This document shows positions 26,078 through 35,792 of a stretch of DNA of 50,198 nucleotides, one piece after another. Made by a program: the position numbers and the translations under genes. The stretch is from Nonomuraea lactucae (GTDB taxonomy: Bacteria; Actinomycetota; Actinomycetes; Streptosporangiales; Streptosporangiaceae). The stretch lies in the NCBI RefSeq assembly GCF_003313395.1, contig NZ_QNFZ01000287.1:1-50198 (forward strand). The letters run 5' to 3'. The notes under the pieces were generated by a model, which made no database searches, was not told the origin of the DNA, and saw only the letters and a list, made by a program, of their open reading frames with translations. Each line of letters starts with the position of its first letter. Position 1 is the stretch's first letter.

Positions 26078-26473
26078 ATGGAGCGAACCGCGGTCAATCC
26101 GTGGGCGTGGTCGGTGGAGCTGGGGTACAACCAGGGCGAGATCGTCTCCGGGCATACCCGGACCCTGTACTGCTCTGGGCAGACCGCGATGAGCGGCGAC
26201 GGCAAGCCCGAGCACGCCGGTGACATGGCGGCGCAGTTGGCGCTGAGCCTCGACAACCTGCAGGCCGTGCTCGGCGAGGCCGGCATGTCCCTGGCGAACC
26301 TCGTCCGGCTCAACGTCTACACCACCGACGTCGATCGGCTCTTCGAGCACTACGGCGTGCTGGCGTCGCGGTTGGGCGCCGCCGGGGTGGCGCCGTCCAC
26401 CACGATGCTCGGGGTGACACGGCTGGCGATCCCCGACCTGATGGTCGAGCTTGAAGGGACCGCCGTCGCGTGA
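26078..26473 (+). CDS. RidA family protein
   Basis: The 131-residue protein matches the YjgF/YER057c/UK114 (RidA) fold: RTLYCSGQTAMSGDGKPEHA, MAAQLALSLDNLQAVLGEAG, LVRLNVYTTDVDRLFEHYG and a C-terminal MVELEGTAVA. An Arg near TRLAIPD may serve as the substrate-carboxylate ligand. RidA members hydrolyse reactive enamines/imines or related compounds. ATG 26078 gives the usual length; GTG 26072 after GGAG is also possible, and the frame is open to 26033. It is probably controlled by the divergent WYL regulator. Confidence 0.85.
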   Translation: MERTAVNPWAWSVELGYNQGEIVSGHTRTLYCSGQTAMSGDGKPEHAGDMAAQLALSLDNLQAVLGEAGMSLANLVRLNVYTTDVDRLFEHYGVLASRLGAAGVAPSTTMLGVTRLAIPDLMVELEGTAVA

Positions 26474-26547
26474 TGCGACCTCGCCGCCTCCGGCAGCAGG
26501 GCCGCCGGTCGAACCGGCACGAGTAGTAGGCAGGTGGGTGATCTCCG

Positions 26548-27033
26548 GTGCTCAGGGTGGTGACAATCGGCGTCTATGGCTTCAGCGGCGAGTCCTTCCT
26601 GCAACGACTGCGGCACGCGGACGTTCGTCTGCTGCTCGACGTACGCCAGCGCCGCGGCGTCCGCGGACCCGAGTACGCCTGGGCGAACTCACGCCGGCTG
26701 CAGGCGGCCCTCGCCCATGCCCGGATCGCCTACGAACACCACCATGAGCTCGCCCCGACCACCGAGCTACGCCAACTCCAATACGCCGAGGATGACCGCC
26801 AAGGGGTCGGCAAGCGCTCGCGCCGCGAACTCGCTGCCGAGTACACCCGCCGCTACACCACCGAGATCCTCGACCGCGCCGACCTCACGCCGATCGTGTC
26901 GGAGTTGCCGAGCAGTGGGACCACAGCGCTGCTCTGTGTCGAGCGCGACCCCGAGGCCTGCCACCGCTCGTTGATCGCCCAGCGGCTGACCGAGCAGCAC
27001 CACGTCACGATCGAGCACCTGCGCCCGTTGTGA
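26548..27033 (+). CDS. DUF488 family protein
   Basis: The 161-residue protein has DUF488 hallmarks: N-terminal VVTIGVYGFSGESFLQRL, the LLLDVRQ strand with a following R-rich loop, and the C-terminal LLCVERDPEACHRSLIAQRL motif with conserved Cys-His. GTG start after a GGTGGG purine run. The molecular role is not settled; the family is sometimes near stress or restriction genes. A strong hairpin follows it. Confidence 0.88.
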   Translation: MLRVVTIGVYGFSGESFLQRLRHADVRLLLDVRQRRGVRGPEYAWANSRRLQAALAHARIAYEHHHELAPTTELRQLQYAEDDRQGVGKRSRRELAAEYTRRYTTEILDRADLTPIVSELPSSGTTALLCVERDPEACHRSLIAQRLTEQHHVTIEHLRPL

Positions 27034-27101
27034 CGCGTGAATTCCCAGGGTTCGCGGCAGCGGTGATCGCCGCCGCTGCTCCGGCCGGGCGTCCGCCTCA
27101 A

Positions 27102-27127
27102 GGATCGCGCATCCTCGTGCGCGATCC
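27102..27127 (+). terminator. Hairpin after the DUF488 gene
   Basis: GGATCGCGCA / TGCGCGATCC form a perfect 10-bp stem with a 6-base loop, about 70 bases past the DUF488 stop. No T-run follows. Confidence 0.6.
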
Positions 27128-27258
27128 GGCCCCGGTGTCCCTCAGAGCCGGTTCCCGCTGCGTGGCCGGCGCCGGCCGCCGTCCACTTGATGGTCCGGGG
27201 CGACGGCCGCCGCAGAGCCCGGGCCCGCGCCACCGGGACGATGAGAGCCCAAGGGGCG

Positions 27259-27311
27259 TTGACTTTGTCGCAAGGCATGACTCACTATGTTGCTACAAAT
27301 CTTGCGACAAA
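27259..27311 (+). promoter_or_regulatory. Promoter/operator of the membrane protein-GntR operon
   Basis: TTGACT (27259) is followed at 18 bases by CACTAT. Overlaid on this are three copies of a 9-mer: TTGTCGCAA at 27265 (inverted), TTGCTACAA at 27290 and TTGCGACAA at 27302. The outer pair make a perfect 11-bp inverted repeat (TTTGTCGCAAG / CTTGCGACAAA, 26-base spacer). This fits autorepression by the GntR protein of the same operon. Confidence 0.65.
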
Positions 27312-27321
27312 GGAGCCGCCC

Positions 27322-28155
27322 GTGACCTGTGAACCGTTACCGGACGCCGGCCCGCCGGCGCGTGCGGCCGATCTGCGACTGGCGGGCGCGTGGCTGGCCC
27401 GGCATGACCTGGCCGGTGCCCGCCCGACCCCGCTGCTGGCCAGCCGGCTGGCGGTCCGCAGACGCGCCCGCCTCGCCGCCCACGTCATGCTGGCCGTGCT
27501 GATCCTCGCGAGCGCGCTCGCCGCGACCTACGACCGGTTCGCCAGTTCCGCCTTCGGCGGCTTCCAGCCGTATCGCCCGCTGCCGCTGCTGGCCCTGACC
27601 GCGCTGGTGGCCGGGCTGCTGCTGGCACAGTCGCTGCTCGACTGGTGGGTGCGACGCGTCGACCAGCGGGCGGGCGCGGCACTGTCCCGCAGGGCCGCCC
27701 ATCTGATCCAGCCCGGCTGGCGGGCCGTGCTCGGCCAGCCGTACGCCGTCTTCGCGGTCGCCACGTTCGCCGGTGGCATGGTGCTGGCCGGGAGCGCCCT
27801 GGCCGTTCCCGACCCCACCGTGCGGCAGCTGGCCGTCGTCCTGCTGATCGGCCTGCTCGGCGTGACAGCCATCATCGCCATGCAACTGCGCCACCTGCTC
27901 AGGCGCCCGGTGGTGGCGGAGGACGAGGAGTCACTGACCGCCGACGTCATCATGCGCGTCGAGGACGCCCGCGACCTCACCACGCCGAACGTGCAGTGGT
28001 CGCTGCCCATGGTGCTGCTGTTCGGCACCGCGCCCGGCTGGTGGAGCGCCGCTTCGGTCGCCTACCTGATCCTGGGCCTGGCCGCGTGCGTCGCGCTCCA
28101 TGCCAGGACGCCGTCGAGCGCGACGGTGGCCCGGCGGGCCATGAGCGTCCGATGA
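27322..28155 (+). CDS. Multi-pass membrane protein of a GntR operon
   Basis: The 277-residue protein has about six to seven hydrophobic segments, e.g. HVMLAVLILASALAATY, LPLLALTALVAGLLLAQSLL, FAVATFAGGMVLAGSALAV and LAVVLLIGLLGVTAIIAM. No transport or enzyme motif is evident and I do not recognise a named family. GTG 27322 is seven bases after AAAGGAG. Its stop overlaps the start of the GntR gene (ATGA), so the two are translationally coupled. This resembles YtrA-type operons where a small GntR regulates membrane or ABC genes. Confidence 0.82.
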   Translation: MTCEPLPDAGPPARAADLRLAGAWLARHDLAGARPTPLLASRLAVRRRARLAAHVMLAVLILASALAATYDRFASSAFGGFQPYRPLPLLALTALVAGLLLAQSLLDWWVRRVDQRAGAALSRRAAHLIQPGWRAVLGQPYAVFAVATFAGGMVLAGSALAVPDPTVRQLAVVLLIGLLGVTAIIAMQLRHLLRRPVVAEDEESLTADVIMRVEDARDLTTPNVQWSLPMVLLFGTAPGWWSAASVAYLILGLAACVALHARTPSSATVARRAMSVR

Positions 28156-28529
28156 TCGTCATCGATGCGGCCTCGCCGGTGCCGCCGTTCGAGCAGCTGC
28201 GGGCCCAGCTCGCCCGGCAGATCCAGGACCGCACGCTGGCCGTGGGCGCCCGGCTGCCGACCATCCGCCACCTCGCGGCCGACCTCGGCCTGGCCGTCAA
28301 CACGGTCGGCCGGGCCTACCGGGAGCTGGAGGAGGCGGGGCTGATCGAGACGCGCGGGCGGGCGGGCTCGTTCGTGTCGGCCGCCGGCGAGGAGGGCCTG
28401 GAGCGGGCCCGCCGGGCCGCCGCCGACTACGCAGCCGTGATCGCCAGCGTCGGCATCGACACGGGCGAGGCAATCCGCATCGTGCAGGCCGCTCTGACGT
28501 CCGGCGCGGCAGCACCGGCCTCGCCATGA
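28152..28529 (+). CDS. GntR family regulator, YtrA type
   Basis: The 125-residue protein has the N-terminal winged helix of GntR (PPFEQLRAQLARQIQDRTL, GARLPTIRHLAADLGLAVNT, VGRAYRELEEAGLIETRGRA) and only a short helical tail, the size of the YtrA subfamily. It is coupled to the upstream membrane protein. The three TTGCGACAA-type sites ahead of that gene are its likely targets. Confidence 0.9.
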   Translation: MIVIDAASPVPPFEQLRAQLARQIQDRTLAVGARLPTIRHLAADLGLAVNTVGRAYRELEEAGLIETRGRAGSFVSAAGEEGLERARRAAADYAAVIASVGIDTGEAIRIVQAALTSGAAAPASP

Positions 28530-28879
28530 GCGCGACCCGGCCACGGGGTCACCTCGCCGGACGCACGACCCCCGGATTGTCTCCTCAGGCATCGTCGAGC
28601 GAGCCGTCGGCGGGGTGTGTCGGCGCGGGCAGTCGCCGAGCGACTCAGCGGCTCACTGCTCCCTTTCTCCGTACTTGGTCTGCCCTCCCATACGAGTTCG
28701 GGACCGGAACGGTGGATGGCGGCAACTCCGCCCCCAGACTCGGCCACCCACTCACCAACTTCCAGAACCTCGATTACGCACAGATACATTGCCCCTGGTG
28801 AAGCCGGCCCGAGTGGGGAGCCTCGAAGGGTTTGCCGCTGTCCGGCTCGAAGGCGGGGAGGCTCCGCGTCAGGCCGGAG
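28530..28879. other. Intergenic, no gene supported
   Basis: Short frames only. The region separates the GntR operon from the block of gene scraps on the right. Confidence 0.45.
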
Positions 28880-28937
28880 TGAGGACGCACGGTCTTCACG
28901 TCGGGCGTGCGGAGGAACTCAAGATACGGCCCGCCCC
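28880..28937 (-). pseudogene. VOC-protein crumb
   Basis: The minus strand encodes GPYLEFLRTPDVKTV, the same motif as GPYLEFLRNPDPKTV in the intact VOC protein at 9 kb. Only about 15 codons survive, directly fused to the Tn3 transposase scrap. DNA similarity is partial, so it comes from a different VOC gene. Confidence 0.5.
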
Positions 28938-29260
28938 TGGGCGCGGAGTTGGTCGACGGCGGCCGACAGGTAGCGGGTGTTCCACAGCGCGACGGCGTTG
29001 ACGACCAGGCCGACGGCGAGCTGGTCTTCCTTGCCCTCGCCGTAGGGCTGACGGATCTGGCCACCTCCGCCGTGGCAGATCTTCCGGGCGAGCCGGTGGC
29101 GGGACTCCTGCACGGGGAGCTGCTTGTTCAGGCGCCGGTGGTAGGTGTCGCCGATCGGGTCGAGGGTGCCGAGCAGGTGAAGGGTCTTGTCGATGCGGCC
29201 GTACTCGGCGAACGCCTGTCCGAGCGGGCTCGCGTTCCAGCAGATCGGTCACGGCCGCCG
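28937..29260 (-). pseudogene. Tn3-family transposase C-terminal scrap
   Basis: The frame encodes SPLGQAFAEYGRIDKTLHLL, YHRRLNKQLPVQESRHRLAR, then KICHGGGGQIRQPYGEGKED and NAVALWNTRYLSAAVDQLRA. This is the C-terminal part of Tn3 transposases (RHxLARxxFHGxxGELRQ, VLWNTxYxxAALxxLR). No frameshift is seen inside this piece, but both ends are lost. The sequence differs from the remnant at the left end of the window, so it comes from another element. Confidence 0.82.
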
Positions 29261-29299
29261 ACTCCAGCTGTAAGCCGGTGGTCAGAACCGCTTCGGCCC

Positions 29300-29690
29300 G
29301 CCCTCCGTGGGCTTCGTAAGGCGTACGACAATGTCGCCGGACCGGTCGTCAGCGAGCAGACGGTGCTGCCCCTGATCGGCGCAGGGGTCGGGGAAGCGAG
29401 GTGCGCGGAGCAGCGAAAGCCGGACGGTGGTAAGTGCTACAGCCGTCGGCGCGGACGTCGCGGGTGACCTCGTGCCCGTAGGTTGAGTGGTTGACAACGG
29501 CCGCGCCCCACCCCCGTTCGCCGGGGTGCAGGAACCGGTGGGCGCAGATCTCGAACTTGGCGGCATCCCAGCTGGTGTTGGCGTGCGTGGGCCGCGGCAC
29601 GTGTCCGAAAGGGATCTCCGCGCTGGAGTTGTCGGCCCGGACGTCGAGCGGGAAGGCGGCCTTGAGGAGCTTCTCCTCCCGGGCACCGAG
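29300..29690 (-). pseudogene. GH38 alpha-mannosidase C-terminal scrap
   Basis: One frame gives EEKLLKAAFPLDVRADNSSA, EIPFGHVPRPTHANTSWDAA, KFEICAHRFLHPGERGWG and NHSTYGHEVTRDVRADG. A second frame continues TTVRLSLLRAPRFPDPCADQ. Both match the C-terminal beta domains of GH38 alpha-mannosidases (FEVCAHRWxxxxExGYGVAxLND, TLLRxPxxPDP). The catalytic N-terminal domain is absent. Confidence 0.7.
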
Positions 29691-29739
29691 CGGCGGTGGG
29701 TGACGAGCACCGGCCCGCAGGGGCGGCCCGCGCAGCAGG

Positions 29740-29852
29740 CGGGACAGCAGCATCCGCCACAGCGTCTTCTCCCGGAGGTGCACCTCGCGCCAAGCGATGA
29801 GTCGGTCGACGGCACCGATGCTCCGGCGGGCGTTGCAGGTATTGACCACCGC
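29740..29852 (-). pseudogene. Tyrosine-recombinase crumb
   Basis: Encodes RRSIGAVDRLIAWREVHLRE then KTLWRML. This matches the start of the catalytic domain of actinobacterial tyrosine integrases (VPLREKTLWRMLYETAAR). It is joined directly to the alpha-mannosidase scrap, and the catalytic residues themselves are missing. Confidence 0.5.
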
Positions 29853-29869
29853 GGTGCCTCACGAAGTTC

Positions 29870-30370
29870 CAGGGCCTCGCAGATATAGGGCGTTATCTGT
29901 GGAACAACTTCAGATCGACCCCGGCGCCGACGTTCCGCCCGCCGTCCACCAGGGACGAACGCCAAGCGCACGATCTGACACGGATGTCCCTCAGACTCGG
30001 GGTATGCGGAAGATCTGGCCCGCGTGCACGTAGCACTCGACGTCGCAGACGGCGCCCGACCATCGTGACGCAGGAATCCGGCACCACCACCACCACGACG
30101 ATCGCCGAAACCGACCGAACCTCGAGGCCGAACTCTTCGGGTACAGCTGGTCAGAACCGCCTTTCACGCCGGAACCGACGTCACGCAGCGCCGCGGCCTC
30201 AGATGGGATCGCTCACCACGACAACGGCTCACTGACCAGCGCTAACGACCCTCGCATGTGCTGGTGACAGCTGTCTTTCCGACACCCCGCATTCCGGCCG
30301 ACGTCAGAAAGTGGGCATTCTTCGGTCTGTTCAGTGGTTGTGCGCCTTCTTATGGTTGCTCCTCGCGAAG
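29870..30370. other. Region without a supported gene
   Basis: About 500 bases between scraps. Several short frames show no motif I can name. It probably continues the decayed block. Confidence 0.45.
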
Positions 30371-30479
30371 CTTGCACGCGAGTACCCCATCGCTCGGATG
30401 TACGCCGATGCCCGCGTCCAGAAGATCTACGGCGGGGCCGAACGAGGTCATGAAAGAACTGATCGCTCGATCCCTGTGA
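30371..30479 (+). pseudogene. Acyl-CoA dehydrogenase C-terminal stub
   Basis: Encodes KLAREYPIARMYADARVQKI then YGG, and in the next frame NEVMKELIARSL and a stop. This is the canonical end of acyl-CoA dehydrogenases (YPxxRxYRDARVxxIYGGTNEIMKxxIAR). A one-base insertion near 30438 shifts the frame. The stop lies eight bases before the acyl-CoA ligase start, so these were probably an operon before the dehydrogenase was lost. Confidence 0.8.
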
Positions 30480-30487
30480 GGAGTCCG

Positions 30488-32038
<1,551 letters not shown>

Positions 32039-32290
32039 CCTCTCCCCCGGTGACCTCCTTGGACACCAAGCAGCGATCAACAACCTGCCGGGTTCGCGTC
32101 GCAGCCCCTGATTGCCGGTCCACAGCAGGCCCGGCCCGGCTGCCGTCACTGCGTCCGGGTGCTGCCCCGCACGCTGAGAGGCCGCGCCGCCGTAGGCGGC
32201 CCTGGGATCCGGCGAACTCGGCGGTTACAGCGACGAGCAGAGCAGCCACGGCGCCGCTGAAGCGCCGGCCTGCACCCCGCCGGGCCCACG

Positions 32291-33055
32291 TCAGAGATCG
32301 AGCTGATCAGTCGTACCGCGGACCGCGACCGTGATGCCGTCCAGAAGCATCTTCAGCCCGAACTCGAATTCCTCATCACTTCCCACCCCGGCGATGTCGG
32401 TGGCATGCTGCACCATCCGGGGATGGGTCTGCGGGTCGAGACGTTCGTAGAGTGCTTGTCGCGCCTGCTGTTCCCCGGGATCGGTGGCGTCGAGGTACAG
32501 GTTGAACTGCACAGAGCCGATGATCAATGTGGCCAACGCGCCCGAGGCCGCCGCGGCGTGTCTCGGGCTCAGGCCAGCGCCGATGAACCGATCGACCGCG
32601 AACTCCACTCCCTGGAGCGAATTCGGGCCGAGGCGCTCGGTGCCGCGCAGGAGCAGGGCAACGGCGGGATGAGCGAGGAGGAAACCGCGGAAGGCGCGCG
32701 CCAACCACTCCGCCTCCGATCGCCAGTCCAGAGCCGGGGGTGGTGGTTGCAGCCCCAACTGGATGGCTTGGTCGGCCACGATGATCGTCAGCTCGTCCCG
32801 GCTGCGGACGTGCCGATAGAGCGAGGCCTGGCTGCAACCCAGCTCCTCGGCGAGTCGCCGCATGGTCATCGCCTCGATGCCGTGCTCGTCCAGCAGTCGT
32901 AGCGCGGTGTCGGCGATCGCCTCCAGTGAAAGCATCCGATTTCGCCGCCTGCGCGTGGGGGGCTCGCCACGAGCGAGCCACCAGGATGCAGAGCCCGGCC
33001 GGTCCGGCGATGAGATACGGGCGCGGTTCGGTGAGCTGGGCTTCTCTCGTGTCAT
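32291..33055 (-). CDS. TetR family regulator
   Basis: The 254-residue protein has an Arg/Pro-rich ~40-residue N-terminal extension, then the HTH LSLEAIADTALRLLDEHGIE, AMTMRRLAEELGCSQASLYR and HVRSRDEL, and a TetR_C-type ligand domain. It is divergent from the zinc alcohol dehydrogenase. The GTAAAC...GTTTAC arms between the two are a candidate shared operator. No good ribosome site precedes ATG 33055, so the true start may be the ATG of MLSLEAI or leaderless. Confidence 0.87.
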   Translation of the reverse strand: MTREKPSSPNRARISSPDRPGSASWWLARGEPPTRRRRNRMLSLEAIADTALRLLDEHGIEAMTMRRLAEELGCSQASLYRHVRSRDELTIIVADQAIQLGLQPPPPALDWRSEAEWLARAFRGFLLAHPAVALLLRGTERLGPNSLQGVEFAVDRFIGAGLSPRHAAAASGALATLIIGSVQFNLYLDATDPGEQQARQALYERLDPQTHPRMVQHATDIAGVGSDEEFEFGLKMLLDGITVAVRGTTDQLDL

Positions 33056-33082
33056 GTCGGTGTCCAGCCTGCCATGCCTTGC

Positions 33083-33125
33083 GTAAACAAAACGAGATCA
33101 CGTAGCTTAAGCGAACGTCGTTTAC
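33083..33125. promoter_or_regulatory. Candidate TetR operator region
   Basis: GTAAAC (33083) and GTTTAC (33120) flank an AT-richer block that also holds the palindromes CTTAAG and AACGTCGTT. It lies between divergent TetR and dehydrogenase genes. The arms are short, so the exact operator is uncertain. Confidence 0.4.
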
Positions 33126-33147
33126 TTACGAGGTGGGAGGAAATAGA

Positions 33148-34086
33148 GTGCTGGCTGTCAGGAACACAGACGATGGGATCCAGGTGCAGGACGTGGTCGG
33201 CCCGGAGGGGTCGGGTGTCCGGCTGGACGTCGCATCGGCGGGGATCTGCGGCACGGATGTCGCGTTCGTCGCGAGCGGACTCCAAGGCTTCACGTTCGGC
33301 CACGAGTTCGCCGGCACAACGGCCGACGGTGCCGCCTTCGTGGTCGAGCCGTCCATCTACTGTGGTCGTTGCCCCGAATGCGCGGCGGGCAATACCCAGC
33401 GCTGCGCCGACCCGGCGCACGGCACGCTGGGCATCTTCCGGGATGGCGGAATGACGGAATCCGTGGTGGTCCCGGAATACACGCTGCTGCCGCTGCCCGC
33501 CGCCCTGCCCGTGCGGGACGCCTGCCTGGTGGAGCCCGGTGCCGTCGCGTGGCACGGAGTGCGGAAGGCAGGGCTGCGGCCCGGTGAGAGGGTGGTTGTC
33601 GTCGGCGGGGGATCGATCGCACTGCTCGCGGCGGCCGTCGCGCGTCATCTGGGCTTCGACGTCGATGTGGAGGCTCGTTACGAGCACCAGAGGTCAGCAG
33701 CGGAGCGCCTCGGTGCCGGACGCCCGAAGGGCGATTACGACGTCGTCATCGACGCTGCCGGCAGCGCGTCGGGCCTGGCCCGATGCGCCGAACTGGCTGC
33801 GGTGGGTGGCCGGGTCGTCGTGTTGGGCGTCTACTACGACACGATCGGCCTCCCGGCGACACATAGCCTCCTGAAGGAGCTGACCTACGTCAATGCCATG
33901 GCCTACGGCCGACCCGACGGCGTGCGGGAGTTCGGCCAGGCTGCGGACATGCTCGCCGCCCGGCCGGAGATCGCAGAAACCGTCATCACTCACCGGTTCC
34001 CGCTGAACGACGCCGTCGAGGCGTTTCGAGTGGCCCGCGACAGGTCCGCAGGAGCGATCAAGGTGGTGCTGGAGCCCTCCCGGTAG
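33148..34086 (+). CDS. Zinc-dependent alcohol dehydrogenase (MDR family)
   Basis: The 312-residue protein keeps the catalytic-zinc ligands (ICGTD and GHEFAG), the structural-zinc quartet in CGRCPECAAGNTQRC, and a Rossmann fold starting ERVVVVGGGSIALLAAAVAR. It is shorter than typical 340-370-residue members. GTG 33148 lies six bases after GGAGG. It is oriented away from a TetR gene, which probably controls it. The substrate is unknown; sorbitol/threonine-type dehydrogenases are the nearest flavour. Confidence 0.88.
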   Translation: MLAVRNTDDGIQVQDVVGPEGSGVRLDVASAGICGTDVAFVASGLQGFTFGHEFAGTTADGAAFVVEPSIYCGRCPECAAGNTQRCADPAHGTLGIFRDGGMTESVVVPEYTLLPLPAALPVRDACLVEPGAVAWHGVRKAGLRPGERVVVVGGGSIALLAAAVARHLGFDVDVEARYEHQRSAAERLGAGRPKGDYDVVIDAAGSASGLARCAELAAVGGRVVVLGVYYDTIGLPATHSLLKELTYVNAMAYGRPDGVREFGQAADMLAARPEIAETVITHRFPLNDAVEAFRVARDRSAGAIKVVLEPSR

Positions 34087-34091
34087 GCGGG

Positions 34092-34240
34092 CGGGCAACT
34101 CCCTCAGCAAGGCCGAGGAAAACGGCGCATACACCGCCTCCACCAGCGCATACCCGTCAGCGCCATAGGCGATCGCCAACTCCTGGCGTTTGGCCCGCGA
34201 GGCGGGCAGCCGCCAGGAGCCGATCCTGGCCAGGGAGCGT
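34092..34240 (-). pseudogene. IS transposase scrap
   Basis: Encodes RAKRQELAIAYGADGYALVE then AVYAPFSSALLRELPA. This resembles the N-terminal/central part of actinobacterial DDE transposases with the FGADGFALLDAI...LRALPAVQ pattern. Only about 45 codons remain, next to the dehydrogenase stop. Confidence 0.45.
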
Positions 34241-34463
34241 GCCTACCTGCCTGGCCGGGCCCGGGAGGCCGGGCAATCATGGTCGGAGGTCGAGGCCCGG
34301 CGATGCGGGTGGCGTGGGCGTGGTCGGCGGCGGTAGGCGCGGCACTCCTCAGCGCCAGGTCGGCGAGGTGGTCGGACAGCGGGGACTGATCGGGGAAGAT
34401 GCCTGCCCGAGCCGTGGACAGTGGCTGCGCCCAAGCGGCCGGCTGGGCTGCGCGGTGCCCCCA

Positions 34464-35399
34464 TCACGGGAGCCTGACCTCGGCGAACACCGGCCGGTGA
34501 TCGGTGTGCCGCAGCTCCAGTACGCGGAAGTCCCGCACCGCCATCCGCGAGTCCGCCAGCACGTGGTCGATGGTCACGCCGGGCGGCCGGAACGTGCGGC
34601 CCAGCGCCTGCGGCCAGGTCGCCGTGAATCCGCGTCCCATGACGTCAGCCGCGTCCCGATAGCCGGACGCCAGCAGCTCACGCATCGGCAGGTGGTCGAG
34701 CGTGGCGTTGAAGTCCCCCGCCAGCAGCCGCAACTCCCCGCCGCCGCGCGGCAGCGCGTGGAGACCGCCCTGCCAGCACGGTTGCCGGCCGGTGCGTTTG
34801 GGCGCACACGGGTGCACGGAGACGATCTCCACGCGGGCCCCGCCGGGATGCGCGAGCCACGCCCTGGCCTGGCCGAACGCGCCCTGCTTGATCGTCTTTC
34901 CGGCCGTCAGCGGATGCCGCGCGTACACGGCGGACCCGCCGACCCCCGGCAACGGCCGCGCGACGGTGTGTGGCAACGTCTTGCGCAGGCCCGCCTCTTC
35001 CAGCCGCCGCATCGCGTCCGGCGTGAGCTCCTGCAACGTCAGCACGTCCGGCCGCACCTGGCCGACCAGGGCCATCAGCTGGACCGCGTCCGCCTGGCCC
35101 ACCATCAGGTTGGCCGCCAGCACCCGCAACACCGGCCCGCCCGCGGGCGGATTGCCGTCGGTGAAGGCCCGGGGCGCGACGGCGAGGCCCAACCCCACCA
35201 CGGCCGCGATCCCCACCACCCCCGCCGCCCGCCGTCTCACCACCCAGGCCAGCGCCCCGCCGGCAACCGCCCCGACCGCCGCGTAGGGCGTGTACGCCAC
35301 CACCGGCACCCACGGCCAGTCCGGCTCGAACCCGCTCAGCCGCAGCAGCGCCCACCCGGCGAACGGTACGACGGCGATCCAGCTCATCCATGTACGCAC
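34464..35399 (-). CDS. Membrane-anchored endonuclease/exonuclease/phosphatase-fold protein
   Basis: The 311-residue protein has three N-terminal hydrophobic segments (about 5-90: WIAVVPFAGWALLRL, VVAYTPYAAVGAVAGGALAW, VVGIAAVVGLGLAVA), then an EEP domain: LRVLAANLMVGQAD, LTLQELTPDAMRRLEEAG, VHPCAPK, LLAGDFNATLDH, IDHVL and HTDHRPV. All metal and catalytic positions (N, E, H, D-x-N, D, DH) are present. The EEP domain faces outside. The start is uncertain; GTG 35399 was chosen. Confidence 0.86.
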   Translation of the reverse strand: MRTWMSWIAVVPFAGWALLRLSGFEPDWPWVPVVAYTPYAAVGAVAGGALAWVVRRRAAGVVGIAAVVGLGLAVAPRAFTDGNPPAGGPVLRVLAANLMVGQADAVQLMALVGQVRPDVLTLQELTPDAMRRLEEAGLRKTLPHTVARPLPGVGGSAVYARHPLTAGKTIKQGAFGQARAWLAHPGGARVEIVSVHPCAPKRTGRQPCWQGGLHALPRGGGELRLLAGDFNATLDHLPMRELLASGYRDAADVMGRGFTATWPQALGRTFRPPGVTIDHVLADSRMAVRDFRVLELRHTDHRPVFAEVRLP

Positions 35400-35489
35400 G
35401 CCCTGTATCGCCACACGGCCCGATATGCGTTCACAAGACGGTGTGCAGCATGCGCGCGACGCCGAACCCAGCGTCCTGGCCGCCAACAA

Positions 35490-35792
35490 CAGGCCGGTCG
35501 ACGCGGCGTAGACCGTGACCTACTGGCCGAGGTGACGGCCGAGACGCCGTACCCCTCGTTTCCGGGGTCTCGGTGCCGGGGAAGCCGGGGCGGGCGCCAA
35601 GGCCGGCGAGGGCACAGCGGCTTCTGGGTGCTGCGCGCCCAGTCCTGTCGGGGTTCGCCTGAGCCGCTGCCGCCAGGGGCGGGGCCGCCGCCCACAACTG
35701 GCAGCGGCGGCCGACACTCCAGTCCGGCGTCGTGTTCCTCCCGCCAGCCGTACGCAGCACTCACCGTCACCGGGGAGGGAGCGGAGCGGGGG
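35490..35792. other. Intergenic, no gene supported
   Basis: Upstream region of the EEP gene and downstream of the secreted protein. No motif or hairpin of note was seen. Confidence 0.45.
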
